64,000 bases of DNA from Vibrio aestivus (GCA_003263845.1 JYJN01000126.1:1-64000), one strand, 5' to 3'. Positions 1 through 9,884 are shown, numbered from the stretch's first letter. The notes: generated by a model not told the origin, from the sequence alone. A program made the numbers and translations.

Positions 1-459
1 CCCGCCCGTAGAGGTCGTTACCGATTTCCAAGTGTCTTTAGTGTCCTTCCATCCCCAGCTTTGAAGCACTCGGAAAGCTTCTTCGACAGTCAGAAGCATA
101 GTTTCGGTATGGTTGCGGGATAACAGCCCTCTTAGCTCTTCATCAGGAAGCTCTCTGGTGTTTATATACTCACCATTAATGAAGTCGTAGGGCGGCCAGT
201 ACATATTATCAGGAGCAATGTTAGCTACTGTATCTTGTTTTACAGGTTTGCGTCGGGAAGTCGATTTTTTTAAAGGTGGTAAAAACCCTTTGCCAACACC
301 CGGGGTTATGCGGCCTGCTTGGGCTTCATTCTGGTATGCTATTGATGTATTTGGGAAAAATGTCTCTGTATCGGCATCAGATTTGCAAGTTTGTGATGCT
401 TTCGTCTCTGCTTCACGTGCCATAGAGTTTTCCGGAAAGATACTACTTGTCTTGCTCAT
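1..459 (-). CDS. Unrecognised protein, 3' end beyond window
   Basis: The complementary strand is open for 153 codons from an ATG at 459 to the window edge with no stop, so the C-terminus is missing. The visible part starts MSKTSSIFPENS, is rich in Ser/Thr/Lys/Pro for about 80 residues with no signal peptide or membrane segment, and then has a more ordered section with NMYWPPYDFINGEY and LLTVEEAFRVLQSWGW motifs. A purine-rich GGAGAACAAA lies 5-14 bases before the ATG, a good ribosome site. I do not recognise the family. The low-complexity basic leader followed by a compact domain resembles the front of some secreted or polymorphic effector proteins, but that is only an impression. The plus-strand frame across the same bases is treated as a shadow. 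Confidence 0.6.
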   Translation of the reverse strand, partial: MSKTSSIFPENSMAREAETKASQTCKSDADTETFFPNTSIAYQNEAQAGRITPGVGKGFLPPLKKSTSRRKPVKQDTVANIAPDNMYWPPYDFINGEYINTRELPDEELRGLLSRNHTETMLLTVEEAFRVLQSWGWKDTKDTWKSVTTSTGG

Positions 460-879
460 CTAGTTTGTTCTCCGTTATGTTTTTCGTAGTATCATGCTTT
501 CGTGAAAACAATGTTGTCTAAAGTTATAGTTATTTTGACTGAATACGTCTGTATGTGCTTGAGATCCCAATAATATGTGGCTTCTGTGCTCCATAATTTT
601 GAGTGTTAGACGTATATCAAATGTTCACAAGGTAAGTTTGGAAGAGGAAAGTGCATTCGGAACCCAAGAATATTTGTTCTTCGAAATTATCTGCGTTAAC
701 AGATAAGGAGAGAACTGAATTGTATGGAATTAATCGATTCAGATATCTCAAGTCACCACTTAACGATCCCCAACGTAACCTTTATACCTCCAACTAACGT
801 TGAGCCACCGTAATCTTTTGCTAAGGGTAGTAGGGTATTATGAAAACCTAGGTTTGGGAAAGTCGATTAGACTTGGGCT
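460..879. other. 420-bp intergenic region between divergent genes
   Basis: This holds the 5' region of the left-edge minus-strand gene and of the GNAT gene at 880. A 29-codon frame starts at an ATG at 724 but has no ribosome site and no recognisable sequence. I see no clear terminator, operator or repeat here. Confidence 0.4.
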
Positions 880-1353
880 ATGGTTTCTTTGCTTAAGCCA
901 TTAGTATTGTCTATGAGTTCACTATCGAAACAAGAATATGCAGATTCGATCCATCACTTGGCAAGATGCCTCCCAATCCGACACACCGTACTATGGCCCA
1001 ATAAAGCCATCGAGTTTTGCAAAGTTGAAGGGGATGATCACGCTAACCATTACGGCGCTTTTGTTGATCAAACTCTTGTGTGCGTTGCTTCAATCTATAT
1101 AGAGGAAAGGGGCGATGGGCGAACGGCACGCTTAAGAAAGTTTGCGACTTTACCTCAATACCAAGGGCAGGGGATTGGCAGTAAAGTGATTGAGCATGCC
1201 ATTACACAGCTTAAGGCAGAGCAAGTAGCGTGCTTTTGGTGTGATGCTCGAACTAGTGCACTAGGCTTTTATCAACGATTTGGGCTTGAGGTAGAAGGCG
1301 ATGAGTTTGATAAATCAGGCGTGAAGTATTTCAAGATGTCAGTTGAGTTGTAA
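880..1353 (+). CDS. GNAT family N-acetyltransferase
   Basis: A small acetyltransferase predicted to move an acetyl group from acetyl-CoA to an unknown amine; cytosolic. The acetyl-CoA pyrophosphate loop is visible as Q-Y-Q-G-Q-G-I-G at about residues 93-100, following strand RLRKFATLP, and the terminal RTSALGFYQRFGLE motif matches the C-terminal part of the GNAT fold. It is 157 residues from the ATG at 880. An in-frame ATG at 913 gives 146 residues and may be the real start; neither has a strong ribosome site. It stands alone between the left-edge gene and the AraC regulator. The substrate cannot be inferred. Confidence 0.8.
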   Translation: MVSLLKPLVLSMSSLSKQEYADSIHHLARCLPIRHTVLWPNKAIEFCKVEGDDHANHYGAFVDQTLVCVASIYIEERGDGRTARLRKFATLPQYQGQGIGSKVIEHAITQLKAEQVACFWCDARTSALGFYQRFGLEVEGDEFDKSGVKYFKMSVEL

Positions 1354-1523
1354 CAACTGACCTAGAAGGAATTGCAAGTTTTTGATTGAAACAAAGCTTG
1401 TAAGCATTCTGGATTAATTTATGTTATGAATGATTAACTTGAAAATAACGCCGCGTAGAACAGCAATTTTGTACAAAAAAGCTTAGACCTATGATGGTTA
1501 TGTAGAGTCAGGAAGGGAAGCCA

Positions 1524-2357
1524 TTGAGTAAGGAAAAAGCCAAATACACAGTATCCAGTGCCTTAGAAGGCATTGAAATTGTGTCGGCCGAGTATGAAAA
1601 GCAGTCGTTTTCCAAGCACGTCCATGAAGGCTATACCATTGGCGTTATCGAGGAAGGTGCACAACGTTTTTTTCGAAGTGGTTCGAACCACGTTGCAGGT
1701 GAGAGCAGCATTATTTTGGTTAATGCTGATGACGTTCATAACGGTGAATCAGCGACCGTCGATGGGTGGAAATACAAGGCTATTTACCCAACCCCGGAGC
1801 ACTTTGAACGCATATCGCAAGACCTGCTTGGTAGCACCAAACTCACACCTTATTTCAAAGATTCCGTGATTAATGACTCTCGATTGGCAGACCAATTGAG
1901 ATTGATCTTCGATCAGATTGAAAACAATGCACCGAAGCTGCTGGTGGAAAGCCTGCTCTACAGTACCTTGATGTCATTGGCAACTCAGTATGGCCGCAGT
2001 ATCGATATTCCCAAGGACAAAAGCACTAGCCAGAAAGGGCTGCAAATGGCGAAGGAATATTTGGACGAATACCCGCAACATGATGTGAGCTTAGAGCGCT
2101 TAGCTCAAATTGCGGGGTGCACTAAGTTCCACTTTGTTCGTCAGTTTGGCAAAGCGTTTGGCATCTCCCCTCATGCTTATCAAGTCCAAGCGCGATTGCT
2201 CAAAGCCAAGGTGCTGTTAAAGGCGGGAACGTCGATCGCTGATACCGCTACCGACTGCGGATTTCACGATCAAAGCCATCTAACCAGACACTTTAAGCGT
2301 GCCTTGGGGACGACACCTAAGCGCTTTCAACAGCAAGCAAGTTTGTACAAGAACTAA
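1524..2357 (+). CDS. AraC family transcriptional regulator
   Basis: A 277-residue regulator with an N-terminal cupin-like sensing domain (HVHEGYTIGVIEEG near residues 32-45, LVNADDVHNGE near 66-76) and a C-terminal pair of helix-turn-helix motifs (about residues 190-270, including LERLAQIAGCTKFHFVRQF and DTATDCGFHDQSHLTRHFK). The chosen start is TTG at 1524, preceded by AGGAAGGGAAG, a strong ribosome site. It lies 57 bases upstream of azlC in the same direction, so it probably controls azlCD, as seen for many AraC-AzlCD pairs. An amino acid or analogue as ligand is inference from the neighbours. Confidence 0.88.
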   Translation: MSKEKAKYTVSSALEGIEIVSAEYEKQSFSKHVHEGYTIGVIEEGAQRFFRSGSNHVAGESSIILVNADDVHNGESATVDGWKYKAIYPTPEHFERISQDLLGSTKLTPYFKDSVINDSRLADQLRLIFDQIENNAPKLLVESLLYSTLMSLATQYGRSIDIPKDKSTSQKGLQMAKEYLDEYPQHDVSLERLAQIAGCTKFHFVRQFGKAFGISPHAYQVQARLLKAKVLLKAGTSIADTATDCGFHDQSHLTRHFKRALGTTPKRFQQQASLYKN

Positions 2358-2414
2358 CACCACTCATTGCTTAGCCTAAAGACTCATTAGTACAGAGTTA
2401 AAAAGAGCTAGGCT

Positions 2415-3149
2415 ATGAAAAACAGACTTCAACCAGAGATCACCGTTCCCATTTCATCTTCCCCTTCTTCATCCTCAATGATAGGGCGAGCAACGCTGGA
2501 CGTACTTCCATTGTGTATCGCTGTCGCGCCTTGGGGAGTGTTGTGTGGCTCAATAGCCATTCAAGTTGGCCTTACGCCGCTTCAAGCACAATTGATGTCA
2601 TTACTGGTCTTCGCAGGGGCAGCGCAATTGTCTTCATTGTCGCTGGTTGGCGCGGCAAGCGGTTATTTGCCAATTCTTTCCTCAACCTTTGTGATTAGCT
2701 CACGTCATTTACTCTATTCTGCAGTATTTCAAAACCAAATTCGTACATTGCCTTGGTACAAACGAGTCGGTTTTGCTTTTTTCCTTACAGATGAAATGTT
2801 CGCCCTCACTGAGTCCTATATGGATAGGTATAAACAGTTTAAATACGTGTATGCGCTCAGTACTGGGGTAGTGTTTTATTTAATGTGGAATTTGTCTACG
2901 TTTGCCGGTGTCATGCTAGGCAGCCATGTGGAGGGTTTAGAACATCTTGGATTGGAGTTTGCGATAGCGGCGACATTTATTGCCATTGTGATTCCGTTGA
3001 TTAAAGACTTATCACTGTTGATTTCAGTGGTTGTGAGTGGCTTGACAATGCTTCTGCTAGAGATGGTTGATTTTGAGATGTCGCTAATTGTTGCAACTGT
3101 GATGGGCATGGGTGCGGGTTATTTGTGTCAAGGGTGGAGGAAGAAATGA
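2415..3149 (+). CDS. azlC: AzlC family branched-chain amino acid exporter, large subunit
   Basis: Inner-membrane permease of 244 residues, the large subunit of the two-component AzlCD/YgaZH-type exporter for branched-chain amino acids and analogues. The family signature is visible in PLCIAVAPWGVLCGSIA (about 32-48), LLVFAGAAQLSSLSLVG (about 63-79) and the SSRHLLYSAVF segment (about 95-105), with several hydrophobic helices. The stop overlaps the start of azlD by an ATGA arrangement, which indicates translational coupling. Family assignment is firm; the exported substrate is inferred. Confidence 0.88.
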   Translation: MKNRLQPEITVPISSSPSSSSMIGRATLDVLPLCIAVAPWGVLCGSIAIQVGLTPLQAQLMSLLVFAGAAQLSSLSLVGAASGYLPILSSTFVISSRHLLYSAVFQNQIRTLPWYKRVGFAFFLTDEMFALTESYMDRYKQFKYVYALSTGVVFYLMWNLSTFAGVMLGSHVEGLEHLGLEFAIAATFIAIVIPLIKDLSLLISVVVSGLTMLLLEMVDFEMSLIVATVMGMGAGYLCQGWRKK

Positions 3150-3473
3150 TGATGGTAAATATCTATGTACTAATCTTCTTGATGGCGGCGATTACATTCA
3201 GTTGTCGATACCTGTTCCTAATGCGTAAGTGCCCGATTGTATTGAGCAAAAAAGCGCGAAAAAGTACTGGAATACACAGCGCCTTCGGTGCTGACCGCCA
3301 TGTGGGTTCCTATCGTCTTTTTTGGACATGAAACAACTCAAGATCAGTTTGTCACCAGCCCATTTTTGTATTCGGGACTTGTTACTTTGTTCGTCGCAGC
3401 GAAAGTAAAAAATACACTGTTTGTCGTGACTATAGGAATGGGCGTGTTTGGTTTGCTGAGCGTGTTAACTTGA
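3146..3473 (+). CDS. azlD: AzlD family transporter small subunit (one-base frame break)
   Basis: Partner of AzlC. The reading frame starts MMMVNIYVLIFLMAAITFSCRYLFL and breaks after SKKARK; one base out of frame it continues VLEYTAPSVLTAMWVPIVFFG, which is the expected AzlD middle section, then runs through two more hydrophobic helices to a stop at 3473. Removing one A from the five-A run at 3259-3263 joins the parts into 108 residues, the normal family length. I read this as a homopolymer insertion error, though a true frameshift mutation cannot be excluded. The GGAGGAAG site lies inside the end of azlC. Confidence 0.8.
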
Positions 3474-3523
3474 GGCAAGTCGATTTTCGAATCTGGATTG
3501 AAGAGTATGCAATAGATCTCCAG

Positions 3524-3702
3524 TCATGAAAAAAAGCCGCTACGAAGTAGCGGCAACGGAGGGTGGACATTATTATTATGGTTGAAATTTGTTTGTGGCC
3601 TTACAGGCGAATGTTGGTTCTTAGGCCTAATAAGTAATCTGTCGATTACAGGTTGAGTCATTTGGGCGTCAACGGTGAAGGTTAATCATGGTAAAGCTTT
3701 TA
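3524..3702 (-). ncRNA. Candidate small RNA on the minus strand
   Basis: Read on the minus strand, a TATAAT hexamer (3714-3709) with a poor -35 is followed about 150 bases later by an 8-bp GCCGCTAC/GTAGCGGC hairpin with a 3-base loop (3554-3536) and seven Ts (3535-3529). No protein gene lies upstream on this strand for the terminator to serve. A 45-codon frame from 3661 to 3524 runs through the hairpin and is not family-like. The size and promoter-terminator layout fit a small RNA, but there is no homology evidence. Confidence 0.3.
3529..3554 (-). terminator. Rho-independent terminator, minus strand
   Basis: Perfect 8-bp stem GCCGCTAC/GTAGCGGC with loop TTC on the minus strand, followed by seven Ts. 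The T-run is only on the minus-strand side, so it does not end azlCD. Confidence 0.65.
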
Positions 3703-4108
3703 TTGTAGATTATAACCACAGCCTCAGCGTGGCTAAGTGCGCTTTGTGACACTTTGAACGTACTCACATTCAAATACGGAATTTTTGATGATTGAAGTGT
3801 TATCAAAAGTAGTCCACTGCGTGATCTGGCTCGGTGGATAAGGTTTGACCAATAGAATTGTCACTATAATTGACTGCTAAAGTGCCTCAAGATGTTAATC
3901 TGCCATTGAAATGTAATGAATTTAATAAGTTGAGTCGTATTGTTGAGTGTCATTGCCTAGGAAATAGTGTCAGCCATAAGGGGCGATGCTTCATAGGTTT
4001 CATTCATTGATATGGCGTGTTTTGCTTCTCTTTGGTTGCTTTAATTCCTGTTGCTTCTACTCCCTTAAATTGCTTTCGGCTGGCTTCATTCATCGACATG
4101 GAGAGCCT

Positions 4109-5280
4109 ATGAATTCGATTATCTTACTTGCTTCAATATTACTCACTGGCCTTGCTGCGACCTTTTTTGCACCGCTGCAGAGTTTGTATCTTGTGACTCA
4201 GATGGATGTGCCATCTCAATACGTTGGGGTTTACTTTTTCCTTGGTACGATTCTGAGTATCTTTTTAAGCCAGCGGGTCGCGACGTATTCCGATAAACGA
4301 GTTAGCCGACTTCCTCTCATTCGAGGTTTAAGTGCGATGGGCGTGGTGTCGATGCTCATTTTCGCGTATTCCACCAACCTCTATGTGATCATTACGACTG
4401 GATTTTTAGGCGTGAGTTTTGCTGTTGCTGTTGCGCCTCAGCTGTTTGCCTACGCGAGAGAGTCTTACCGAGGGGATAAAGGCGATGTGTTTATGTCTTG
4501 GGCAAGGGCAATGATTTCAATCGCTTGGGTAATTGGCCCTCCACTGTCATTCAGTGTTGTCTCTTTTGTTGACTACTCGACTGCATTCTTGATTTCGGCG
4601 GGTATGTATTTATGTGTGCTGCTCCTCAGTTTTACCATGATTGGCGAAGTGAGACAGCGCACAAATGATGAGGTTCAAGAAGAGGAGCAAGAGGAAGGCG
4701 ATGCTCCATTTTGGACAACCAATGTGGTATTGGTGAGTTTGGGCTTTTGTTTGTTCTACCTTGCACTCAATGCCTATATGCTGGCTTTTCCTATCTATAT
4801 GGTTGAGTACTCGGTGAGTCGGAAGCCTCGGTGGGTGGCGTTTTCTCGTTAACTGCGCTGATTGAAGTGCCTGCCATCATTTTATGTGGGTATCTGATCA
4901 AACGGGCAGGGAGCCTTAATTTGGTGGTGCTCGCGTCGGTTGCGTTGTGCGCATACCTCACAGGCGTCGTGTTCGCACAATCTTACATGACTATCTACTT
5001 CTTAGTACCGTTGGCGGCTTTGGCCGTGGCGCTCAATTCGAGTGCAGGCCTAGCTTACTATCAATCGCTGACTGATAGCCGATTAGGTTACGCGAGTACG
5101 GTCTACAATAATGTGATTCGCTTTGGTATGGGTGTGGGTTCTTTGGTGTTTGGCCTGTCGGGTTACTTCGATTTGGTTTTTAGTTTGAAATTTGGTGCCG
5201 TGTGCGCGTTGCTCTCATTCTTACTTTTGATATTTTCTGTCAGATACAAGCGACAAACACCGTTGGCTGTGGAGAATTAA
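4109..5280 (+). CDS. MFS transporter, SetA-like sugar efflux family (one-base frame break)
   Basis: Twelve-helix major facilitator transporter, probably an exporter of sugars or related small molecules. The chosen start is the ATG at 4109 (MNSIILLASILLTGL) behind GGAGAG; an upstream in-frame ATG at 3986 adds a non-family leader. The frame breaks after YMVEY at about 4810; adding one C restores L-G-E-S-E-A-S-V-G-G-V-F-S-L-T and the second half of the protein, total 390 residues, the usual length of the SetA group. A charged loop rich in Glu (about residues 192-205) separates the two six-helix halves. The break is at a CC-type position and looks like a base-calling loss. Substrate unknown. Confidence 0.78.
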
Positions 5281-5421
5281 GCACTGTTCGTATAGCAGCC
5301 GTTGACAGATAGATGAGTAACTGGTTTTATAGCTGTATGAAAAGTAAACGCGTCACCTTCACCCAACACATTATCATCACTCGTTAGAGTGGTGGGGTAG
5401 GCGCTTTCGCAAAGTTTAATC

Positions 5422-5451
5422 AACCCACCTCAAAAGGTGGGTTTTGTTTTT
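5422..5451 (+). terminator. Rho-independent terminator or attenuator
   Basis: Stem AACCCACCT/AGGTGGGTT with loop CAAA, followed by TTGTTTTT. It sits only 33 bases before the ATG of the P-loop gene, so it either ends the MFS transcript or acts as an attenuator for the next gene. Confidence 0.75.
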
Positions 5452-5483
5452 CCTCCTTTTGAAAAATTTTCAAGGAGTCGAAC

Positions 5484-6008
5484 ATGAAAAAAGTCGCGGT
5501 TTTCGGTAAACCTGGTAGTGGTAAATCCGTTCTAAGCAAAAAGCTAGCTAGCGCATTAGATATACCGCTTCATCCTCTTGATACGCTTGTCTTCGCCCCT
5601 AATGGTGAGCCTTTAACGAGGGAAGAACTTCAATCCAGTCACGATGATATGTTGGCCACGCCCAGTTGGGTCATCGATGGGTTAGGCCCGCTTGGCCTTT
5701 TCCAACAACGTTTGGAAGCGGCAGACACACTTATCTACATCGATCTTCCTTACCTGACCAGTTACTGGTTTGTCACCAAGCGTTTACTTAAGTCTCTATT
5801 TGTTCATCCAGAAGGGTGGGCAAAAGGTAGTAATGTATTGAAAGGGGCCCTGCAAAGTTTTCGATTCCTGAAATTGAGCCCAACGTTTTGGAATGATGAG
5901 TTCACAGTACGCCTGGAGGAGCTAAGCAAAACCAAGCAGGTACACGTGATAAAAAGCGCAGCAGAGTTAGATTGCTTTGTTGAGAGTATTGTCAAACAAG
6001 GGCGATGA
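5484..6008 (+). CDS. P-loop NTPase, adenylate-kinase-like (topology modulation protein family)
   Basis: A 174-residue cytosolic protein with a Walker A motif G-K-P-G-S-G-K-S at residues 8-15, followed by the L-x-x-x-L-x-I-P-x-x-x-L-D pattern of the adenylate-kinase-like AAA family often named topology modulation protein (FlaR-like). A second conserved stretch, WVIDGLG at about 58-64 and LIYIDLP at about 81-87, contributes the Walker B region. The ATG at 5484 follows AAGGAG with ideal spacing. It has its own terminator downstream and appears to be a single-gene unit. Nucleotide binding is well supported; the phosphate acceptor is unknown. Confidence 0.75.
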   Translation: MKKVAVFGKPGSGKSVLSKKLASALDIPLHPLDTLVFAPNGEPLTREELQSSHDDMLATPSWVIDGLGPLGLFQQRLEAADTLIYIDLPYLTSYWFVTKRLLKSLFVHPEGWAKGSNVLKGALQSFRFLKLSPTFWNDEFTVRLEELSKTKQVHVIKSAAELDCFVESIVKQGR

Positions 6009-6034
6009 GTTATCGCCGCTTAGCTCATATATAT

Positions 6035-6077
6035 AGCCTCTGGTAAATTACTATTGTGATTCAGAGGCTTATTTCTT
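6035..6077 (+). terminator. Rho-independent terminator
   Basis: Arms AGCCTCTG and CAGAGGCT around a 19-base loop, followed by TTATTTCTT, directly after the P-loop gene. Confidence 0.65.
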
Positions 6078-6922
6078 AAACCATCCCACTGAAGCGCAGC
6101 GAATCTTGCTTGACGAGCTTCTCTCTACCTAACCTGCCTGAAATAAAAGTGTGTATTAACATTTTGGCAACCTGATTGTTAAGCCAGATTAGGATGCACA
6201 GTGCTAACGATTCTGTAACAAAATGAAGACCCGCTGAAAAAGTACGCGGCTTTTTTGCGCTAAGCGACAGTTGAGTTGACTGGTCAAATAAGGGGCATTT
6301 TTACGCAATACTTAGACTAAAAATATAACAAACGCTTACATAATACGCTTATTTAAGAGTGTGGTTTAGTTATTGGTATAGAATGAATTAATAAGTGCGG
6401 AAATTACCACAATAAATATACTGAATTAATTTTAATTAAGAATAATAACCTTACTAATCTTGTATGGATTAAGGTGTATATATGAAAATGTAAACCTTAA
6501 TAAATGAGTGGTTTATTGCTAACTGTTGAGTGAGTAGTTTATAACTCATTGTTTTAGATGGACTTTAATTTTCTGGTGGACGGAGCTTAAAATAAAAACT
6601 TGTTTTTATTATGGGAATATTATTCCATCATGTTAATGTGGGTTTAAAATAGCAAGTCGATCAAGTTAGAAATTTGATTCTTAATTTTGAGCTTTTGGTT
6701 TTCTAATTGAGTATATATGTGTATAAAGTTACCCAAATTTTATTATCGCTACTCAATAATACATGAGTTAAATGATAAATAAATGTTAATGTGATATTTA
6801 TTTATTGTTACTCCTTAACTTTAGGTTATGCATTTAATTGAGTGCGGGTGAAGTTTTACATCATCTAACCCAACTTTTTGTCTGCGATCTTTTTCTTTAC
6901 GTAAAGTATCCAGGGAGGACAA
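6078..6922. other. AT-rich 5' region of the cyo operon
   Basis: A gene-free stretch, strongly A+T rich from about 6300 to 6830, unlike its surroundings. A second weak hairpin CCGC/GCGG with a CTTTTTT tail lies at about 6229-6252. I find no coding sequence. The last 80 bases contain the ribosome site AGGGAGG before cyoA. The composition suits a promoter-rich or nucleoid-protein (H-NS-like) controlled region, which is inference. Confidence 0.5.
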
Positions 6923-7807
6923 ATGAACTTTAAATGTAACTTCAAAGTTGCACTAGCCATAGTGTCCGTGGTGACACTTGTTTTTTTCGGCTGGCTCTTT
7001 AGTACTGACATGGTGTTGTTTGATCCCAAAGGCCCAATTGGAGAGGCTCAGGAATCGTTAATCATCATCTCAGTCATTCTTATGGCTATCATCATAGTCC
7101 CAGTACTGCTTATGTCGGTGTATTTCCCATATAAGTATCGTCATACGAACAAAGAGGCCGAATACAAGCCTAACTGGGAACATTCCACCAAGATCGAAGT
7201 GGTCGTGTGGGCGGTTCCGTGTCTCATTATTTTGGCACTGGGTTGGCTAACCTATAAGACTTCTTTCTCTTTGGATCCCCGTGAAGAGATCGTCTCAGAC
7301 AAAGACCCAATGACAATTCAAGTCGTGGCAATGAACTGGAAGTGGTTGTTTATCTATCCAGAACATCAAATTGCAACGGTAAACGAAGTGGCATTCCCTG
7401 TTGATCAACCTGTACGTTTTGTTGTGACTTCAGACACTACAATGAACTCATTCTTCATTCCTCAACTGGGTAGCCAAGTTTATGCCATGGCTGGTATGGA
7501 AAACCGTTTAAATCTAATGGCTTCAGAGCAAGGCACTTATCGTGGTATCTCTGCAAACTACAGCGGATTTGGTTTTGCGAACATGCGCTTCCAAGCGCAC
7601 GTTAAAGACGACGCTGGTTTCGACCAGTGGGTTGAGAAGGTGAAAACTTCTGAAAGCAAACTGAATGACGACAGCTACGACTGGCTAACAGCTAACGCAA
7701 AAGAGCAAATCAAAACGCCACACCCTGTGACGTACTTTGCGTCTGTCGACCCATTGAGATTTAAAGACATTATTGAAAAACACTCGGGAGCTCAAAATGG
7801 CCTATAA
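6923..7807 (+). CDS. cyoA: Quinol oxidase subunit II
   Basis: Subunit II of a bo3-type ubiquinol oxidase in the inner membrane. The 294-residue product has an N-terminal hydrophobic helix (about 8-28), two further helices (about 46-70 and 88-107) and a periplasmic cupredoxin domain with the [19 protein letters not shown] and [14 protein letters not shown] motifs typical of CyoA. The CuA ligands of cytochrome c oxidases (C-x3-C) are absent, as expected for a quinol-using enzyme. Unlike E. coli CyoA, I see no lipobox cysteine after the first helix. First gene of a long operon; strong GGGAGG site; its end overlaps cyoB by 11 bases. Confidence 0.95.
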   Translation: MNFKCNFKVALAIVSVVTLVFFGWLFSTDMVLFDPKGPIGEAQESLIIISVILMAIIIVPVLLMSVYFPYKYRHTNKEAEYKPNWEHSTKIEVVVWAVPCLIILALGWLTYKTSFSLDPREEIVSDKDPMTIQVVAMNWKWLFIYPEHQIATVNEVAFPVDQPVRFVVTSDTTMNSFFIPQLGSQVYAMAGMENRLNLMASEQGTYRGISANYSGFGFANMRFQAHVKDDAGFDQWVEKVKTSESKLNDDSYDWLTANAKEQIKTPHPVTYFASVDPLRFKDIIEKHSGAQNGL

Positions 7808-9884
7808 AGGCGATGTACACGCTGAACCGGATCCGATATTTGGTAAGTTGAACTGGGATGTCATCCCAATCACTGACCCTGTTATCTTGCCGGTAATGAT
7901 CGCTTGTATTCTAGGCGGTCTAGGACTGTTTGCTTATATTACTCATCAAGGCAAATGGAAGTACTTGTGGGAAAACTGGTTTACTTCGGTAGATCACAAG
8001 AAGATCGGTATCATGTATATCATTGTTGCGTTAGTGATGATGTTACGTGGTTTTGCCGATGCGGTGATGATGCGTACGCAGCAAGCGGCATCTACCGTAG
8101 ACATGAGTTATCTTCCTCCCGAGCACTACGACCAGATCTTCTCTGCGCACGGCGTAATCATGATCTTCTTCGTCGCCATGCCGCTGGTGGTTGGCTTGAT
8201 GAATATCATTGTACCGCTGCAGATTGGTGCGCGTGACGTTGCTTTCCCGTTCCTAAACTCGCTCAGTTTCTGGCTATTCGTGGTAGGTGCGCTTCTAATC
8301 AACATCTCTCTGTTTGTTGGTGAGTTTGCTGCAACGGGTTGGTTGGCGTATCCGCCACTGTCCGGCATGGAGTATAGCCCCTGGGTTGGGGTCGACTATT
8401 GGCTCTGGTCACTGCAGATCTCAGGTATTGGTACCTTGCTAACGGGTGTGAACTTTGTTGTGACCATTCTACGTATGCGTGCACCTGGCATGAAGCTGAT
8501 GCAAATGCCAGTGTTTACGTGGACAGCACTGTGTTCTAACGCTCTGATTGTACTGGCTTTCCCAATTCTAACCGTAACGCTAACGCTACTGACGCTTGAT
8601 CGCTACATGGGCACGCACTTCTTTACTACCGATATGGGTGGTAACCAGATGATGTATGTGAACTTGATTTGGGCATGGGGTCACCCAGAGGTATACATCC
8701 TGATCTTGCCTGCGTTTGGTATCTTCTCGGAAATTACCGCGACATTCTCGCGTAAACGTCTATTTGGTTACACCTCTTTGGTGTGGGCGACAGCAGTAAT
8801 CATGGTTCTGTCGTTCGTGGTATGGCTACACCACTTCTTTACCATGGGTGCGGGGGCTAGCGTGAACGCATTCTTTGGTATAGCCACAATGATCATATCC
8901 ATACCCACCGGGGTTAAGATATTTAACTGGCTCTTTACCATGTACAAAGGCCGCGTCGAGTTTACTGCAAGTATGTGGTGGACGATCGCCTTCCTTATTA
9001 CGTTTACCATTGGTGGTATGACGGGTGTTATGCTGGCCATTCCAGCGGCGAACTTTGTTCTACACAACAGCTTGTTCGTTATCGCTCACTTCCATAACGT
9101 AATCATTGGTGGTGCGGTATTTGGTTACTTCGCAGGCTTCACTTACTGGTTCCCGAAAGCGACAGGCTTCAAGCTTAATGAGCGTCTAGGTAAGCTTTCG
9201 TGTGCATTGTGGACGATCGGTTTCTTCGTTGCCTTCATGCCTGTTTACATTCTTGGCTTCAACGGTATGACGCGTCGTCTAAACGTTGCTGATAACCCTG
9301 AGTGGGCTCCACTTCTATGGACGGCGGCATTCGGTGTAGCAATCATTGCAGCAGGTATTGCCGTTCAGTTCTGGCAAGTATTTGTCAGTATCCGTGACCG
9401 TAAAGAGAACATGGACACCACAGGTGACCCATGGGATGGCCGTACTCTTGAGTGGGCAACATCGTCTCCACCACCGTTCTACAACTTCGCGACACTGCCT
9501 AAGATTGAAGACCGTGATCAGCACTACTACTGCAAGGAAAATGGTACCGCTTACCAAAAACCTGAGCGTTACAAGCGTATTCATATGCCTAAAAACACGT
9601 GGGCTGGCGTAGTAATCAGTGCCTTCGCGTTGGTATTCGGTTTTGCATTTGTTTGGCACATTTGGTGGCTAGTTATTGCAAGTACTATCGGCATGATCGG
9701 TTCTTGGATTGCTTACAGCTTCGAGCGTAGCAAAGACTACTTCGTTGAAGTTTCAGAAGTTGAAGCGATTGAAGGAGAGCATTTAGCAGCGGTTGAACGC
9801 GACAAGAAGAATGCTCAGAAGCCAGAGCAGGATGATGATTCGTCGCGAGATGATGACCTAAAACCTGCTGGTGCAACTGCGTAA
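7797..9884 (+). CDS. cyoB: Quinol oxidase subunit I
   Basis: Catalytic heme-copper subunit, 695 residues, with about 14-15 membrane helices. Visible ligands: HGVIMIF (low-spin heme His), [15 protein letters not shown] (CuB His and the cross-linked Tyr), WLHHFFT (two CuB His) and the H-F-H of [11 protein letters not shown] (heme o3 and low-spin heme His). It reduces O2 to water and pumps protons. The ATG at 7797 is chosen because homologues begin near this [12 protein letters not shown] point; an in-frame ATG at 7773 lies deeper inside cyoA. The C-terminal tail is long and acidic ([10 protein letters not shown]). Confidence 0.96.
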   Translation: MAYKGDVHAEPDPIFGKLNWDVIPITDPVILPVMIACILGGLGLFAYITHQGKWKYLWENWFTSVDHKKIGIMYIIVALVMMLRGFADAVMMRTQQAASTVDMSYLPPEHYDQIFSAHGVIMIFFVAMPLVVGLMNIIVPLQIGARDVAFPFLNSLSFWLFVVGALLINISLFVGEFAATGWLAYPPLSGMEYSPWVGVDYWLWSLQISGIGTLLTGVNFVVTILRMRAPGMKLMQMPVFTWTALCSNALIVLAFPILTVTLTLLTLDRYMGTHFFTTDMGGNQMMYVNLIWAWGHPEVYILILPAFGIFSEITATFSRKRLFGYTSLVWATAVIMVLSFVVWLHHFFTMGAGASVNAFFGIATMIISIPTGVKIFNWLFTMYKGRVEFTASMWWTIAFLITFTIGGMTGVMLAIPAANFVLHNSLFVIAHFHNVIIGGAVFGYFAGFTYWFPKATGFKLNERLGKLSCALWTIGFFVAFMPVYILGFNGMTRRLNVADNPEWAPLLWTAAFGVAIIAAGIAVQFWQVFVSIRDRKENMDTTGDPWDGRTLEWATSSPPPFYNFATLPKIEDRDQHYYCKENGTAYQKPERYKRIHMPKNTWAGVVISAFALVFGFAFVWHIWWLVIASTIGMIGSWIAYSFERSKDYFVEVSEVEAIEGEHLAAVERDKKNAQKPEQDDDSSRDDDLKPAGATA

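Larger units (their letters stand above)
3474..4108. other. 635-bp gap without a protein gene
   Basis: No supported coding sequence is present between azlD and the MFS gene. The left part contains a strong inverted repeat that works as a terminator on the minus strand, and a TATAAT-like hexamer on the same strand at 3714-3709; together they could mark a short non-coding RNA (see the ncRNA entry). A 19-codon plus-strand frame with a distant GGAGGG site at about 3579-3638 is too weak to call. The right half is the 5' region of the MFS exporter. Confidence 0.4.

Noticed and set aside
218..463. Plus-strand 81-codon frame at the left edge
   Set aside because: It overlaps the minus-strand partial gene, which has a better ribosome site and runs through to the window edge.
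3579..3638. 19-codon plus-strand frame with GGAGGG upstream
   Set aside because: Ribosome site is too far from the ATG and nothing downstream would make it a leader peptide.
3524..3661. 45-codon minus-strand frame through the terminator hairpin
   Set aside because: No ribosome site, no family features and it runs through the terminator; probably chance.
9315..9659. Minus-strand 114-codon frame inside cyoB
   Set aside because: Antisense to the conserved oxidase subunit; no family features.
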